Shown here: in pieces, positions 1-9,149 of the stretch
Position numbering within the stretch: the stretch's first letter is position 1
How the letters are laid out: each line of letters opens with the position of its first letter
Assembly: GCF_030269305.1 (NCBI RefSeq)
Contig: NZ_BSTC01000003.1
Coordinates: 186,001 to 250,000, forward strand
Origin: Kineosporia sp. NBRC 101731
GTDB lineage: Bacteria; Actinomycetota; Actinomycetes; Actinomycetales; Kineosporiaceae
Direction of reading: 5' to 3'
DNA: 64,000 bases
Notes under the pieces: model-generated
The model's database searches: none
What the model saw: the letters and a program-made list of their open reading frames with translations, nothing else
What the model was told of the DNA's origin: nothing
Translations under genes and position numbers: made by a program

Positions 1-314
1 GCCATCTCACCGAGCCGCTCCAGCGAGTCCTTGAACGGCCGGTCCCAGTTGCCCCGGAACGTCATCAGGGCGTTCGCCAGGGACGGGTGCCCGATCGTGG
101 CGGCGTCACCGACGTTCTCGATGACGTGACGCCCGCCCGTGGGCCGGGGGTGGTTGCCGATGGTCCGCTGGTCGGGGTCCTGACCGGTGTCGCCGCTGAT
201 CTCCACGGTCCCGGTGTCGAGACCGGGGACGACGTCGGACAGATGGTCCTTGAGCAGGCGCGCGTCCTTGGCGACACGGTGCAGCTGCTCGTAGTCGATC
301 TGTAGGTCGGGCAC
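1..314 (-). CDS. ESX/WXG100-like small protein, 3' end outside window
   Basis: The first 104 codons are visible, reading leftward off the window edge. The start is GTG at 314, with GGAGG about 11 nt upstream. The N-terminal half (LQIDYEQLHRVAKDARLLKD) is helical with an ESX-like spacing of hydrophobic residues. A later segment, FRGNWDRPFKDSLERLGEM, resembles the W-containing helix of T7SS-associated small proteins. The gene diverges from the AAA+ gene at 367, which also has a T7SS-like domain, and this supports a role as a secretion substrate or chaperone partner. The C-terminus is missing, so family membership is provisional. Confidence 0.5.
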   Translation of the reverse strand, partial: MPDLQIDYEQLHRVAKDARLLKDHLSDVVPGLDTGTVEISGDTGQDPDQRTIGNHPRPTGGRHVIENVGDAATIGHPSLANALMTFRGNWDRPFKDSLERLGEM

Positions 315-366
315 GGCTGGGACCTTCCTCCGGAACGTCGGACCGCCTCCGGTCCCACTCATCTGA

Positions 367-3168
367 ATGACGCCAGGAGGACCCAGACCGTTCAATTCGC
401 GGAGCGAAAGTGCTGGCAATCGAACGTCAATGTCCACCTGGCACACTCGGCGCACCCCTGCCCGTCCCGGCGACGCCGGCGGGCCCCCGGGCGGCGGAAC
501 CGGTTCCGAGAGTGACGAGTGGATGAGATTCGCGAGTAGCCAGAAGCGCCGTCCCGAGACCGGGACGACCTCGTCCGGCCCGGCGCCGGGCTCGTTGCGG
601 GTCGCCCCGGGCGTCGCAGGCGCGCTCGACACCATCGGTGAGGCCATCGCCCGGGCCGCGAGCGGGCAACTCGTGCTGATCGCCCCGGGCATCTTCCCCG
701 AGAACCTGGTGATCGACCGGGCGGTGCGGTTACGTGCCGAGGCCGGGCCGGGCACCGTGCGGGTGACGGGGCCGCGCGGCACCGTCGTCTCGGCCTCGGC
801 GCAGATCAGTGGACTGACCTTCGACGCGGTCACGACCGGGGGGCCACTGGTGCGCCTGGTCTCCGGGAGGACGGAGCTGTCCGGGTGCAAGGTCTGCCAC
901 GGGAGAGTGGTTCTCGAGGGTGAGGCGGCTGCCGTCCTGCGGGACTGCCGGCTGAGCAGTTCCCCGGTGGTCGGTCTGCACCTGACGGGGGCCGGCTCGG
1001 CCGAGGTGCACGACTGCGCGATCACGGACGTCGACGGCACCGGGGTGGTGGTCAGCGACTCGGCCGAGCTGCTGATGAAGGCCAGCCGGGTCGACTCCAC
1101 GAAGGGATCCGGCCTCCGGGTCCGGGGTGAGGCACGGCTCCGGGTGGAGGACTGCGAGATCTCCCGGAGCACGCGCAGCGGCGTGCTCATCGAGGACTCC
1201 GCCTCGGTGGTGCTCCAGGGCTGCCGGATCGAGCGGGCCGGCGCGGAAGGGCTGCGCATCCTCGGCAGTGCCCTCGCGTCCTCCGGGGAGAGTGACGATC
1301 ACGGCGTCCAGCTGATCGGCTGCGTGGTCGACCGGTGCGGTGGGGACGGTGTGCTCGCCGAGGGCGGTCGGGTGCGGCTGAGCGGTACCCGTCTGTCCCG
1401 GACCGAGCGGTCCGGGGTGGTGGCGGCCGGGACGGTCGAGCTGAGCCTGGAAGATGTTGCGCTGGATTCCATCACAGGAACTGGGGTGGTGGCGCGGGAC
1501 GAGACCCGGATGCAGGGTGTCCACCTGAGCGTCCACGGGTGCGGGGCCAACGGGCTCTTCCTGTCGGGCCGTTCCCGGGTTCTGGCGTCCGGTGTGGTCG
1601 TGAAGGGGACAACCTTCAGCTCGGTATGCGTCGACGACGCCGCGCGGGTGCAGCTGTCCGAGGCGAGGATCGCCGGGTCGTCCGAACACGGTGCGGATCT
1701 CAAGGGCGAGGCGCAGATGGATCTGCGCGACGTCTGGGTGACGGACGCCCGCATGTCGGGAATACAGGTCGAGTCCCGGGCCGTCCTGAACGGTCAGGAA
1801 CTGACGGTCGAACGGTGCGGGACCGGGTTGCTGCTGTCCTCGGAAGGGCCGGTGACGCTGGACGGGACCACCGTGCGCCGGAGCGAGCGGGCCGGCATCC
1901 AGGTCGGCTCTGGCGGTCGCGTGACCCTGCGACGGGTGCGCGTGGGCCGGGCCGGCACGGCGGGCATCGTGCTGGAGAAGGACACCCAGGTCACCGTCGA
2001 GGAGGCGGTCGTGGAGGGCGCCGGTGGGTCCGGGCTGGTGGTCTGGGGCAGCGCCCGGCCCACGGTGACCGGGCTGCGCGTGCGTGACGTTGCGAAGAAC
2101 GGCATCTTCGTCGGGGAGGACGCCGGGGGTACCTACACCGACTGCGACCTGTCCGGCTGCGGTTTCCCGGCCCTGCACATCGGCAGGAGAGCCACGCCGG
2201 AGCTGATCGGCTGCCGGATCCACGACACCGAGGTGGACCTGAACCAGGACGAGGGGGCCCGGCCGACGTTCCACCCTGTCACGGGCACACCGGTGACGGA
2301 CACAGGCCCGGGGGCCGGTGAGCCCGGTTCCGCCGACGAGGGGGAGCAGCCGCCGGAGAGCTTCGACGAACTGCGCGGCAAGCTGACCGACCTGGTCGGC
2401 CTCGACCAGGTCAAGGCCGACGTCAGCGGCCTGGTGAAGCTCATGCAGATGGTGAGACGGCGCCAGGAAGCCGGTCTGGCGGCGCCACCGCTGAGCCGGC
2501 ACCTGGTGTTCGCCGGCAACCCAGGAACCGGCAAGACCACGGTGGCGCGACTGTACGGGGGACTGCTGGCGCGCCTGGGGGTGCTCGAGAAGGGGCACCT
2601 GGTCGAGGCGGACCGGGCTGCCCTGGTGGGCTCGTACGTCGGTCACACCGCGCCGAAGACGGAGGCGATCTTCCGGAAGGCGCTGGGCGGTGTGCTGTTC
2701 CTGGACGAGGCGTACGCGCTGTCGCCACCGGGGCAGACGAACGACTTCGGCCAGGAGGCGATCGTCACGCTGATGAAGCTGATGGAGGACCACCGGGACG
2801 AGATCGTGGTGATCGTGGCCGGGTACTCCCTCGAGATGCAGCGGTTCATCAGCTCCAACCCCGGCCTGGGCTCCCGCTTCTCACGCACCCTGGAGTTCGC
2901 CGACTACTCCTCGCAGGAGCTCACCGAGATCGTGCAGCTGCAGGCTGAGCACCACCAGTACCAGATCACCGCCCCGACCCGGGACGCCCTGGTGACCTAC
3001 TTCGACTCGATACCCCGCCGGGCCGGTTTCGGCAACGGCCGGGTGGCCCGGCAGATGTTCCAGACCATGACCGAACGGCAGGCCGAGCGCCTGGCCGACC
3101 GCGAGGACTCGACCACCGAAGACCTGCAGAGGATCGAACCGGCGGACATCACCCCGCACTCGATCTGA
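367..3168 (+). CDS. Right-handed beta-helix / AAA+ ATPase fusion (EccA/CbbX-like)
   Basis: The 933-aa frame has two parts. Residues about 80-640 are a long series of ~22-residue repeats (G-x-G-hydrophobic, SGV/GTGVVV patterns) typical of right-handed parallel beta-helix proteins. Residues about 665-920 are a CbbX/SpoVK/EccA-type AAA+ module. It has Walker [10 protein letters not shown] near residue 717, Walker [12 protein letters not shown] near 776, and a following VIVAGY strand. In T7SS the EccA ATPases act in the cytosol on secreted substrates; the beta-helix may present or bind partners (inference). There is no signal peptide. The start is uncertain: ATG at 367, 430 or 523 are all in frame and none has a clear ribosome site, and conserved sequence begins only near residue 75. 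The neighbours are an ESX-like gene upstream and a ricin membrane protein 36 bp downstream. Confidence 0.8.
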   Translation: MTPGGPRPFNSRSESAGNRTSMSTWHTRRTPARPGDAGGPPGGGTGSESDEWMRFASSQKRRPETGTTSSGPAPGSLRVAPGVAGALDTIGEAIARAASGQLVLIAPGIFPENLVIDRAVRLRAEAGPGTVRVTGPRGTVVSASAQISGLTFDAVTTGGPLVRLVSGRTELSGCKVCHGRVVLEGEAAAVLRDCRLSSSPVVGLHLTGAGSAEVHDCAITDVDGTGVVVSDSAELLMKASRVDSTKGSGLRVRGEARLRVEDCEISRSTRSGVLIEDSASVVLQGCRIERAGAEGLRILGSALASSGESDDHGVQLIGCVVDRCGGDGVLAEGGRVRLSGTRLSRTERSGVVAAGTVELSLEDVALDSITGTGVVARDETRMQGVHLSVHGCGANGLFLSGRSRVLASGVVVKGTTFSSVCVDDAARVQLSEARIAGSSEHGADLKGEAQMDLRDVWVTDARMSGIQVESRAVLNGQELTVERCGTGLLLSSEGPVTLDGTTVRRSERAGIQVGSGGRVTLRRVRVGRAGTAGIVLEKDTQVTVEEAVVEGAGGSGLVVWGSARPTVTGLRVRDVAKNGIFVGEDAGGTYTDCDLSGCGFPALHIGRRATPELIGCRIHDTEVDLNQDEGARPTFHPVTGTPVTDTGPGAGEPGSADEGEQPPESFDELRGKLTDLVGLDQVKADVSGLVKLMQMVRRRQEAGLAAPPLSRHLVFAGNPGTGKTTVARLYGGLLARLGVLEKGHLVEADRAALVGSYVGHTAPKTEAIFRKALGGVLFLDEAYALSPPGQTNDFGQEAIVTLMKLMEDHRDEIVVIVAGYSLEMQRFISSNPGLGSRFSRTLEFADYSSQELTEIVQLQAEHHQYQITAPTRDALVTYFDSIPRRAGFGNGRVARQMFQTMTERQAERLADREDSTTEDLQRIEPADITPHSI

Positions 3169-3204
3169 TCCCTTTGTAAGAACAACTGTTTTCCTGGAGC
3201 TGAC

Positions 3205-4266
3205 GTGAAGACCGAGCAGGACGAGACGACCCCACCCTCTTCGTCGGAAGGGGTCGGCTCGAAGGAACCGGAAACACCGGAGCACGAGGCGTTCCTGACC
3301 TCCTGGAGCCGTTCGGCCCTGGTGCGCAAGCCCTGGATGCACGTGCCCACCCACGGCCTCGGCGGGCTGGGGGTTCTCGGTGCCGGTCTGGTCGTGGGCG
3401 TGGGCCTGCTGCTGGGTGGGGTGGCGGCGGTGCAGGCGGCCGCGTCCGCGATCGGTGGCGATGACACCCCTGGTTCCGCCACGGCCGCCGCGGCGGGAGG
3501 GCGGCCGTCGGGCCGGGCCTCCACCGGAGCGGTCACGCCCGTGCCTAGCTCGTCCGGATCCGGGAAGGCCGGTGTCGCAACGAATCCGGCGCTGGCGCCG
3601 GTGCCGGCCGGGAACAACGGCGCGGGGGGCGGTGCCGCGGCCGGAGGCGGGAAGCCGGCTTCCGCGGGTGGGACGACCGCTCCGGCCGCCGGCCAGACGA
3701 CTCGGGGTCAGAGCACGGGATCGGGCGGGACCTCGACCTCGTCGTCGTCCGGTACGCAACCGGCCGCGGCGGCGGCCGCTGCCCGCAGCAGTGCCACGAC
3801 CGCCGCCGGGCCCGCGTACAAGACCGTCGGCGTCATCCGTAACCTGATGACGCACTACTGTGCGGACCTTCCGGGCCGGACCGGATCGGTCGCCGAGAAC
3901 GCTCTGGTCGCTCAGTACACCTGCGACGGCAGCAGCAACGACAATCAGGTGTACCAGACGGTCACCCAGGCGGACGGTACTTTTCTGCTGCGCAACCTGA
4001 AGTCGGGTTGGTGCCTGGACGTCAACGGTGGCGGGGCCGCGGCGAAGGGCACCGTGGTGAACACCCACAAGTGCCTGCTCGGCAGCGCGGACAACCAGAT
4101 GTTCCGCAAGGAGTTCCACGGGAGTGGATTCTTCCTGGTCAACGTGAAAAGCAATATGTGTCTCAACGTCTCGAACCCCGATGGGGTCGACAACAAGGTG
4201 CTCGGGATGCGGCTGACGCTCTTCCCGTGCTCCACCCAGGACGACCATCTCTGGACGTTCGGCTGA
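3205..4266 (+). CDS. Membrane-anchored ricin-type lectin-domain protein
   Basis: The 353-aa protein starts at GTG 3205 with TGGAG 5-9 nt upstream. An acidic cytosolic N-terminus (~60 aa) is followed by one transmembrane helix at about residues 53-80 (GLGVLGAGLVVGVGLLLGG). Next come a ~110-residue Ala/Gly/Ser/Thr/Pro-rich linker and a C-terminal ricin-like beta-trefoil at about 210-353. That domain has paired cysteines and repeated WCLDVNG / MCLNVSNPDG segments, ending in LWTFG. The topology places the lectin-like domain outside the cell, where it probably binds carbohydrate. It lies 36 bp after the beta-helix AAA+ gene, likely co-transcribed. A paralogue with the same architecture is at 28538-29668, after the giant toxin-like gene. 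Confidence 0.8.
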   Translation: MKTEQDETTPPSSSEGVGSKEPETPEHEAFLTSWSRSALVRKPWMHVPTHGLGGLGVLGAGLVVGVGLLLGGVAAVQAAASAIGGDDTPGSATAAAAGGRPSGRASTGAVTPVPSSSGSGKAGVATNPALAPVPAGNNGAGGGAAAGGGKPASAGGTTAPAAGQTTRGQSTGSGGTSTSSSSGTQPAAAAAAARSSATTAAGPAYKTVGVIRNLMTHYCADLPGRTGSVAENALVAQYTCDGSSNDNQVYQTVTQADGTFLLRNLKSGWCLDVNGGGAAAKGTVVNTHKCLLGSADNQMFRKEFHGSGFFLVNVKSNMCLNVSNPDGVDNKVLGMRLTLFPCSTQDDHLWTFG

Positions 4267-4293
4267 GACCAGTTGACCTCCGGTGGAACCGGT

Positions 4294-4311
4294 GTTCACT
4301 CGTGATCAAGG
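4294..4311 (+). promoter_or_regulatory. SARP/PHO-box-like direct repeat (site A)
   Basis: GTTCACT CGTG ATCAAGG, a heptamer-4-heptamer arrangement, lies 22 bp before the ATG at 4334. It is almost identical to the minus-strand site at 38618-38635, which also precedes an alpha/beta hydrolase gene. Confidence 0.45.
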
Positions 4312-4333
4312 GGCGGTGGAGAGGATGTGCGGC

Positions 4334-5206
4334 ATGACGCAGATCCATCACCGATTCGCCGAGGTCGACGGGCGGCAGCTGTACTACCGCGAGGCCGGCC
4401 CGGCCGACGCTCCGGTCATCGTGCTGTTGCACGGTTTTCCGGCGAGCTCATTCATGTTCCGGCGGCTGATTCCGATGCTCGCCGACCGCTGGCACGTGAT
4501 CGCCCCCGATCTCCTGGGATTCGGTCACTCCGACATGCCGCTGGTGGACGAGTTCGACTACAGTTTCGAGGCTCTCACCGATCTCACCCAGGAGCTGCTC
4601 GACCGGCTGGGTGTCGGGCGGTTCGCGATGTACGTGCAGGACTACGGCGCCCCGATCGGCTGGCGGCTGGCCCTGCGTCGTCCGGAAGCGGTGACCGCGA
4701 TCGTCAGCCAGAGCGGCAACGCCTACGACGACGGACTGAATGAGGCCTTCTTCGAGACGCAGCGGGGGTACTGGAGGGAGCAGACCCGTGAGACCGAGGC
4801 CGTGGCCCGGCAGGCACTGACCCTGGAGGCGACCCGCTGGCAGTACGTGACCGGTGTCGCGGACGAGTCGGTCGTGGACCCGGACACCTGGGAGGGCGAC
4901 TACGGTCTGCTGACCCGGCCGGGCAGCGATCGGGTACAGCTGCGCCTGTTCGCCGACTACGCCACGAATATCGATCTGTATCCCGACGTGCAGAGGTATT
5001 TTCGGGAGAGCCAGGTTCCGCTGCTCGCGGTCTGGGGCCGCAACGACCCGGTGTTCGACCCCGCCGGGGCCGAGGCCTTCGTCAAGGACCTTCCGCGGGC
5101 CGAGGTGCATCTTCTCGACGGCGGTCACTTCCTGCTGGAGAGCGCTCTCGACGAGGTGGTGCCGATCCTGCGCGCATTCTTCACCGACCGTCTGCGCAAC
5201 GAGTAG
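4334..5206 (+). CDS. Alpha/beta hydrolase, haloalkane dehalogenase/epoxide hydrolase-like
   Basis: The 290-aa protein has an alpha/beta-hydrolase fold. The oxyanion-hole segment is LLHGFPASSFMF. The nucleophile elbow reads VQDYGAPIG, so the nucleophile is Asp, as in haloalkane dehalogenases and epoxide hydrolases, not the Ser of esterases. The acid is in VWGRNDPVFDP and the base His in LLDGGHFLLES. There is no signal peptide, so it is cytosolic. ATG 4334 was chosen because GGAGAGG lies 9 nt upstream; in-frame ATG 4325 and GTG 4283 are alternatives. The substrate cannot be told from sequence. Confidence 0.8.
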   Translation: MTQIHHRFAEVDGRQLYYREAGPADAPVIVLLHGFPASSFMFRRLIPMLADRWHVIAPDLLGFGHSDMPLVDEFDYSFEALTDLTQELLDRLGVGRFAMYVQDYGAPIGWRLALRRPEAVTAIVSQSGNAYDDGLNEAFFETQRGYWREQTRETEAVARQALTLEATRWQYVTGVADESVVDPDTWEGDYGLLTRPGSDRVQLRLFADYATNIDLYPDVQRYFRESQVPLLAVWGRNDPVFDPAGAEAFVKDLPRAEVHLLDGGHFLLESALDEVVPILRAFFTDRLRNE

Positions 5207-5225
5207 CCGGACCGGAACGACTGAC

Positions 5226-5257
5226 GGTGGACGCGTCGGGACACCGACGCGTCCACC
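5226..5257. terminator. Bidirectional hairpin terminator
   Basis: A perfect 14-bp stem (GGTGGACGCGTCGG and its complement) with a 4-nt loop lies between the convergent genes ending at 5206 and 5286. There is no T-tract, as is common in high-GC actinobacteria. Confidence 0.75.
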
Positions 5258-5285
5258 ACCGGTCATGCAGTGGAACTGATGTCGT

Positions 5286-5714
5286 TCAGGAACAGGCGCT
5301 GGAGATGAAATCGTCGAGATAGATCGCCGGGATGAGGGACCCCTGGGCCGGCAGCGGGTCCAGCCGCGGCGCCTGCTGCCGCTGGGAGACCATGTACTGC
5401 ACCGGAGAACTGGTACCGGGGCCGGTGGACAGCAGAACCGCCCACGGGGTGAGGTTCCGGAACGACGACACGTGGTTGTCGAGGGCGTTTCCGTTGTCGA
5501 ACTTCTTCCCCCGGAAGTCCTTGTCGCACGGGGCACCGTCAGCGGCCCGGGGCAGGACGTACCGACCACCGCCGTAGTCGGCCTTCTCATACATGCACAT
5601 GTAGCCCTCGGGGCACAGGGAGTCGGCCTGTGCCTGTGACGAGACGGCGACCGAGGCGGTGGCGGACAATGCCACGGCCGAGACGACGGCGGCGATCCGG
5701 CCGACGAGTTTCAT
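5286..5714 (-). CDS. Secreted peptidase inhibitor family I36-like protein
   Basis: The 142-aa protein has a Sec signal peptide (MKLVGRIAAVVSAVALSATASVA..., cleavage near AQA-D, residues 29-31). The mature region has the I36/SMPI-type pattern: LCPEGYMCMYEKADYGGG, GRYVLP, and a FRNLTPWAV core, with several cysteines. Family members are small beta-crystallin-like extracellular proteins, some of which inhibit metalloproteases. GGAGAGGG precedes the ATG. A second family member is at 9150-9614. Inhibitory activity is inferred from the family only. Confidence 0.75.
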   Translation of the reverse strand: MKLVGRIAAVVSAVALSATASVAVSSQAQADSLCPEGYMCMYEKADYGGGRYVLPRAADGAPCDKDFRGKKFDNGNALDNHVSSFRNLTPWAVLLSTGPGTSSPVQYMVSQRQQAPRLDPLPAQGSLIPAIYLDDFISSACS

Positions 5715-5792
5715 GGGGTTCCCTCTCCGGAGTGCGGCGACCTGTCTGGCCGATGCTGCAGCCGTGAACCTACGGGGCTCCGGTTCATTTCC

Positions 5793-5810
5793 TCTGGAGA
5801 ACGAATGACA
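5793..5810 (-). promoter_or_regulatory. SARP/PHO-box-like direct repeat (site B)
   Basis: On the minus strand: TGTCATT CGTT CTCCAGA, about 80 bp upstream of the I36 gene start at 5714. It shares the CGTT spacer with sites I and J. Confidence 0.35.
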
Positions 5811-5853
5811 CCGCCCTCCTCGGCGGTCCTCCCGCGCCGGGCGAGTTGACGTT

Positions 5854-8800
5854 TCATGGTCGGACCACGTCCACCCGGACGGTGTGGCCCTCGCCGACGT
5901 TCCCGGTGAACTGACCGGCGGCCGGGCCGCCGAGATCGAGACGGACGGCCAGGGTCTCGCGCCGGACGAAGTCGGCGTGCTCCCGGACCGCGTCCAGAAC
6001 CTCGTCCGGACCGTCGACGCTCACGCGGACGGCGTCGGACGGATCGAAACCCGAGGCCCGACGTGCCTGCTGGACGACCCGGACCAGGTCCCGCGCCGTA
6101 CCCTCGGCCGCCAGGGACGGCGTGACCCGGGCGTCCAGGGCCAGGGTGACCTCACGCTGTGACTCGACCACCCAGCCGGTACGGGGAATCTCGGTGATCT
6201 GGACGTCGTCGGGACCCACCGTGACGGTCTCGCCGTCCACGTCTACCGCCGCACTGTCCCCGCTCCGCAACCGGCCGACCAGGACCACCGGATCCTGCGC
6301 CCGGATCGCCCGGGCGATCTGCGGAGTCCGGGGCCCGAACCGCTTACCCAGGTTGCGGAAACTGGGCTTGACCGCGATGTCCACCACCGCGTCCGCCGCG
6401 TCCAGCCGCACCAGTTCCTTCACGTTGAGTTCGTCGGCTATGTCGTCGAGCAGGGCGGCGGCCATCTCGACACCGGCGGGAAGCCCGACGAGCGCCCGGG
6501 CCAGCGGCTGACGCACCCGGACCCGCGCGCTCTTGCGGGCGGCGCGGCCGGCCTCGGCCAGCGCCCGTGAGATTCGCACCTGAGCCTGCAGATCCGGTTC
6601 CACCCGGGTGAGATCGGGAACCGGCCAGGTCGCGAGGTGTACCGAATCGGCGGCGTCGGGCTGCCCGGGGCGGACGACCCGCTGCCAGATCTCCTCGGTC
6701 ACGAACGGGACGATCGGCGCCAGCAGGCGGGTCAGGATCTCCAGGCACTCGAAGAGCGTGGCCAGGGCGTCCTGGTCGCCGAGGCCGAACCGTTTGCGGT
6801 TACGGCGCACGTACCAGTTGGACAGCTCGTCGACGAACTCGGCCAGCAGGCGACCCGCGCCGGCGGTGTCGAAGTTCTCCAGACGGTCGTCCACCGCATC
6901 GGTCAGGAGGTGCACCTCACCCAGGATCCACCGGTCGAGCAACGGACGCGTGCCCGCCGGTGCCGCCGACGGCGGCTCCCAGCCGGCGCGGCTCGCATGA
7001 AGGGTGAAGAACGACGCCGTGTTCCAGTCGGTCATGAGGACCTTGCGCACGATCTCCTCGAGCGGTGCGCTGCCGACCCGGCGTTGCGACCAGGGTGAGC
7101 CGGAGCAGGCCATGAACCAGCGCAGGGCGTCGGCACCGTGGTCGTCCATCAGGGGGATGGGGGCCAGGATGTTGCCCAGGTGCTTGCTCATCTTGCGGCC
7201 GTCCTCGGCCATGATGTGGCCCAGGCAGACGACGTTCTCGTAGGGGGAACGGTCGAACACCAGGGTGCCGACGGCCATCAGGGTGTAGAACCAGCCCCGG
7301 GTCTGGTCGATCGCCTCGGCGATGTACTGCGCCGGATACGTGGCCTCGAACGCCTCGACGCTGCCGGGCACGTGCGGGTACCCGTGCGCGGCGAACGGCA
7401 TCGCCCCGGAGTCGTACCAGGCGTCGATGACCTCGGGCACCCGGGTGGAGGTCTCGCCGCAGTCGGGGCAGGCGAAGGTGATCTCGTCGATGAAGGGGCG
7501 GTGCGGATCGAGCTGTGACAGGTCCTGTCCGGTGCGGCGGCCGAGGTCGGCCCGGGAGCTGATCGCGGTGACGTGGGAGTTGCGGCACCGCCACAGCGGC
7601 AGCGGCGTGCCCCAGTACCGCGAGCGCGACAGCGCCCAGTCGATGTTGTTCTCGAGCCAGTCGCCGTAGCGGCCGTGCTTGATGTGGCTGGGGAACCAGG
7701 TCGTCGACTCGTTCTCGCGCAGCAGTGCCTGCCGGACCCGGGTGGTGCGGATGTACCAGGACGGCTGCGCGTAGTACATGAGCGGTGTGTGGCAGCGCCA
7801 GCAGTGCGGGTACGGGTGCTCGACCGGCTGTACCCGCAGCAGTAGGCCGCGGGATCGCAGGTCGTCGATGACGATCGGGTCGGCGTCCTTGAAGAAGGTT
7901 CCACCGACGAGTGGCAGCTCGTCGTGGAAGCGGCCGTCGCGCCCGACCGGGTTGACGACGGGCAGGCGGTGGGCCCGGCTGACGCTGAGGTCGTCGGCGC
8001 CGAAAGCGGGGGCCTGGTGGACCAGGCCGGTGCCGTCGGCGGTGGTGACGTAGTCGGCGAGCACCACGAGGTGGGCGTCGGGGATGTCGACCAGGTCGAA
8101 GGGGCGGTGGTAGCGCAGGCCGGCCAGGTCCACACCCGGCACCCTGGCCAGGACCTCGGGCTCCTCGTCGCGCAGCACGTCCAGCAGGGGTTCGGCGACG
8201 ACGAACGTTCCCCGGGCGGTGTGGGTCACGACGTAGGTGATCTCCGGGTTGACCGCCACCGCGGTGTTGGCCACGAGCGTCCACGGGGTGGTCGTCCACA
8301 CCAGCAGGTCGACGTCGGGCTGCCCGCGGAGCGGGGCCTGGAGGGGGAAGCGGACGAAGACCGAGGGGTCGGTGACCGTCTCGTACCCCTGGGCCACCTC
8401 GTGGTCGGAGAGCGTCGTCTGGTCGCGCGGGCAGTACGGGGTGACCCGGAAGTCCTCGGTGAGCCGGCCGTCGGCGTGGATCTTCGCGAGCGACCACCAC
8501 ACCGAGTCGATATACTCCGGAGACATCGTCTCATAGGCGTTCTCCAGGTCGATCCAGTAGCCCATGCGGTCGGTGAGCTTCTCGAACTCGCCGACGTGAC
8601 GGGTCACCGACTCCCGGCAGCGCTCGTTGAAGAACGCGACACCGGCCTTCTCGATTCCGGGCCTGTCGGTCAGTCCCAGTTCCTTCTCGACGGCCAGTTC
8701 GACGGGCAGGCCGTGGCAGTCCCAGCCGGCCTGGCGGGGCACCGAGAAGCCCTTCATGGTCTTGAACCGGGGGAACACGTCCTTGAAGACACGGGCCTCG

Positions 8801-9003
8801 ACGTGGTGGGTGCCGGGGGCGCCGTTCGCGGTCGGCGGGCCCTCGTAGAAGGCCCAGGCCGGGCCGTCGGCCGTGCGGGCCAGCGACCGGGCGAACACGT
8901 CGTGGGACTTCCACCAGGCGGTGATCCGGTGATCGGTGGCCGGGAGGTCGATCCGGGACGGCAGGGCCTCGAACGGTGACCGGGGGGCGGGCGGTCGCGT
9001 CAC
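5854..9003 (-). CDS. ileS: Isoleucyl-tRNA synthetase
   Basis: The 1049-aa class I aminoacyl-tRNA synthetase charges tRNA-Ile. It has the actinobacterial form of the HIGH signature (PPTANGAPGTHH, about residues 55-66), the GWDCHGLPVE segment, the editing region with TTTPWTLVANTAVAV, and the signature DGRKMSKHLGN near residue 600. The length is normal for the long actinobacterial IleRS. The first zinc motif, usually CPxCGT in relatives I recall, reads CPRDQTT here, so one cysteine is lost; the later CWRC and CPDC pairs are intact. The GTG start at 9003 has GAGGAG about 12 nt upstream. Only ~145 bp separate it from the divergent I36 gene, and I see no T-box leader. Confidence 0.97.
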   Translation of the reverse strand: MTRPPAPRSPFEALPSRIDLPATDHRITAWWKSHDVFARSLARTADGPAWAFYEGPPTANGAPGTHHVEARVFKDVFPRFKTMKGFSVPRQAGWDCHGLPVELAVEKELGLTDRPGIEKAGVAFFNERCRESVTRHVGEFEKLTDRMGYWIDLENAYETMSPEYIDSVWWSLAKIHADGRLTEDFRVTPYCPRDQTTLSDHEVAQGYETVTDPSVFVRFPLQAPLRGQPDVDLLVWTTTPWTLVANTAVAVNPEITYVVTHTARGTFVVAEPLLDVLRDEEPEVLARVPGVDLAGLRYHRPFDLVDIPDAHLVVLADYVTTADGTGLVHQAPAFGADDLSVSRAHRLPVVNPVGRDGRFHDELPLVGGTFFKDADPIVIDDLRSRGLLLRVQPVEHPYPHCWRCHTPLMYYAQPSWYIRTTRVRQALLRENESTTWFPSHIKHGRYGDWLENNIDWALSRSRYWGTPLPLWRCRNSHVTAISSRADLGRRTGQDLSQLDPHRPFIDEITFACPDCGETSTRVPEVIDAWYDSGAMPFAAHGYPHVPGSVEAFEATYPAQYIAEAIDQTRGWFYTLMAVGTLVFDRSPYENVVCLGHIMAEDGRKMSKHLGNILAPIPLMDDHGADALRWFMACSGSPWSQRRVGSAPLEEIVRKVLMTDWNTASFFTLHASRAGWEPPSAAPAGTRPLLDRWILGEVHLLTDAVDDRLENFDTAGAGRLLAEFVDELSNWYVRRNRKRFGLGDQDALATLFECLEILTRLLAPIVPFVTEEIWQRVVRPGQPDAADSVHLATWPVPDLTRVEPDLQAQVRISRALAEAGRAARKSARVRVRQPLARALVGLPAGVEMAAALLDDIADELNVKELVRLDAADAVVDIAVKPSFRNLGKRFGPRTPQIARAIRAQDPVVLVGRLRSGDSAAVDVDGETVTVGPDDVQITEIPRTGWVVESQREVTLALDARVTPSLAAEGTARDLVRVVQQARRASGFDPSDAVRVSVDGPDEVLDAVREHADFVRRETLAVRLDLGGPAAGQFTGNVGEGHTVRVDVVRP

Positions 9004-9070
9004 GGGTGGGGGCTCCTCGGCTGATCGTCGGGCTGCTCGGGGCGGGCTTCAGTATGCGTGGCCGGGGTGG

Positions 9071-9114
9071 GTCAAGACCTCGTCCATCCCTCGTCCAGTG
9101 CGTCTTCCTAGGGT
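9071..9114 (+). promoter_or_regulatory. SARP-like repeat array with -10 box (site C)
   Basis: Heptamers GTCAAGA (9071), GTCCATC (9082) and GTCCAGT (9093) follow each other at exactly 11-bp steps. After a 9-bp gap comes TAGGGT (9109-9114), a typical actinobacterial -10 hexamer. The I36 gene start is at 9150. The same heptamer/9 bp/-10 geometry occurs at site H. Confidence 0.5.
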
Positions 9115-9149
9115 CGACGGGCCATCTGGAATCCAGGAAAGGACCGTTC

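Noticed and set aside
730-2793. Long open frame on the minus strand opposite the beta-helix/AAA+ gene
   Set aside because: Its composition is Arg/Pro/His/Gln-rich with no motif, and it is fully antisense to a gene with clear domains. This is a GC-bias shadow.
9004-9149. T-box leader for ileS
   Set aside because: Actinobacterial ileS genes often have one, but only ~145 bp are available and no T-box core or specifier-loop structure is visible.
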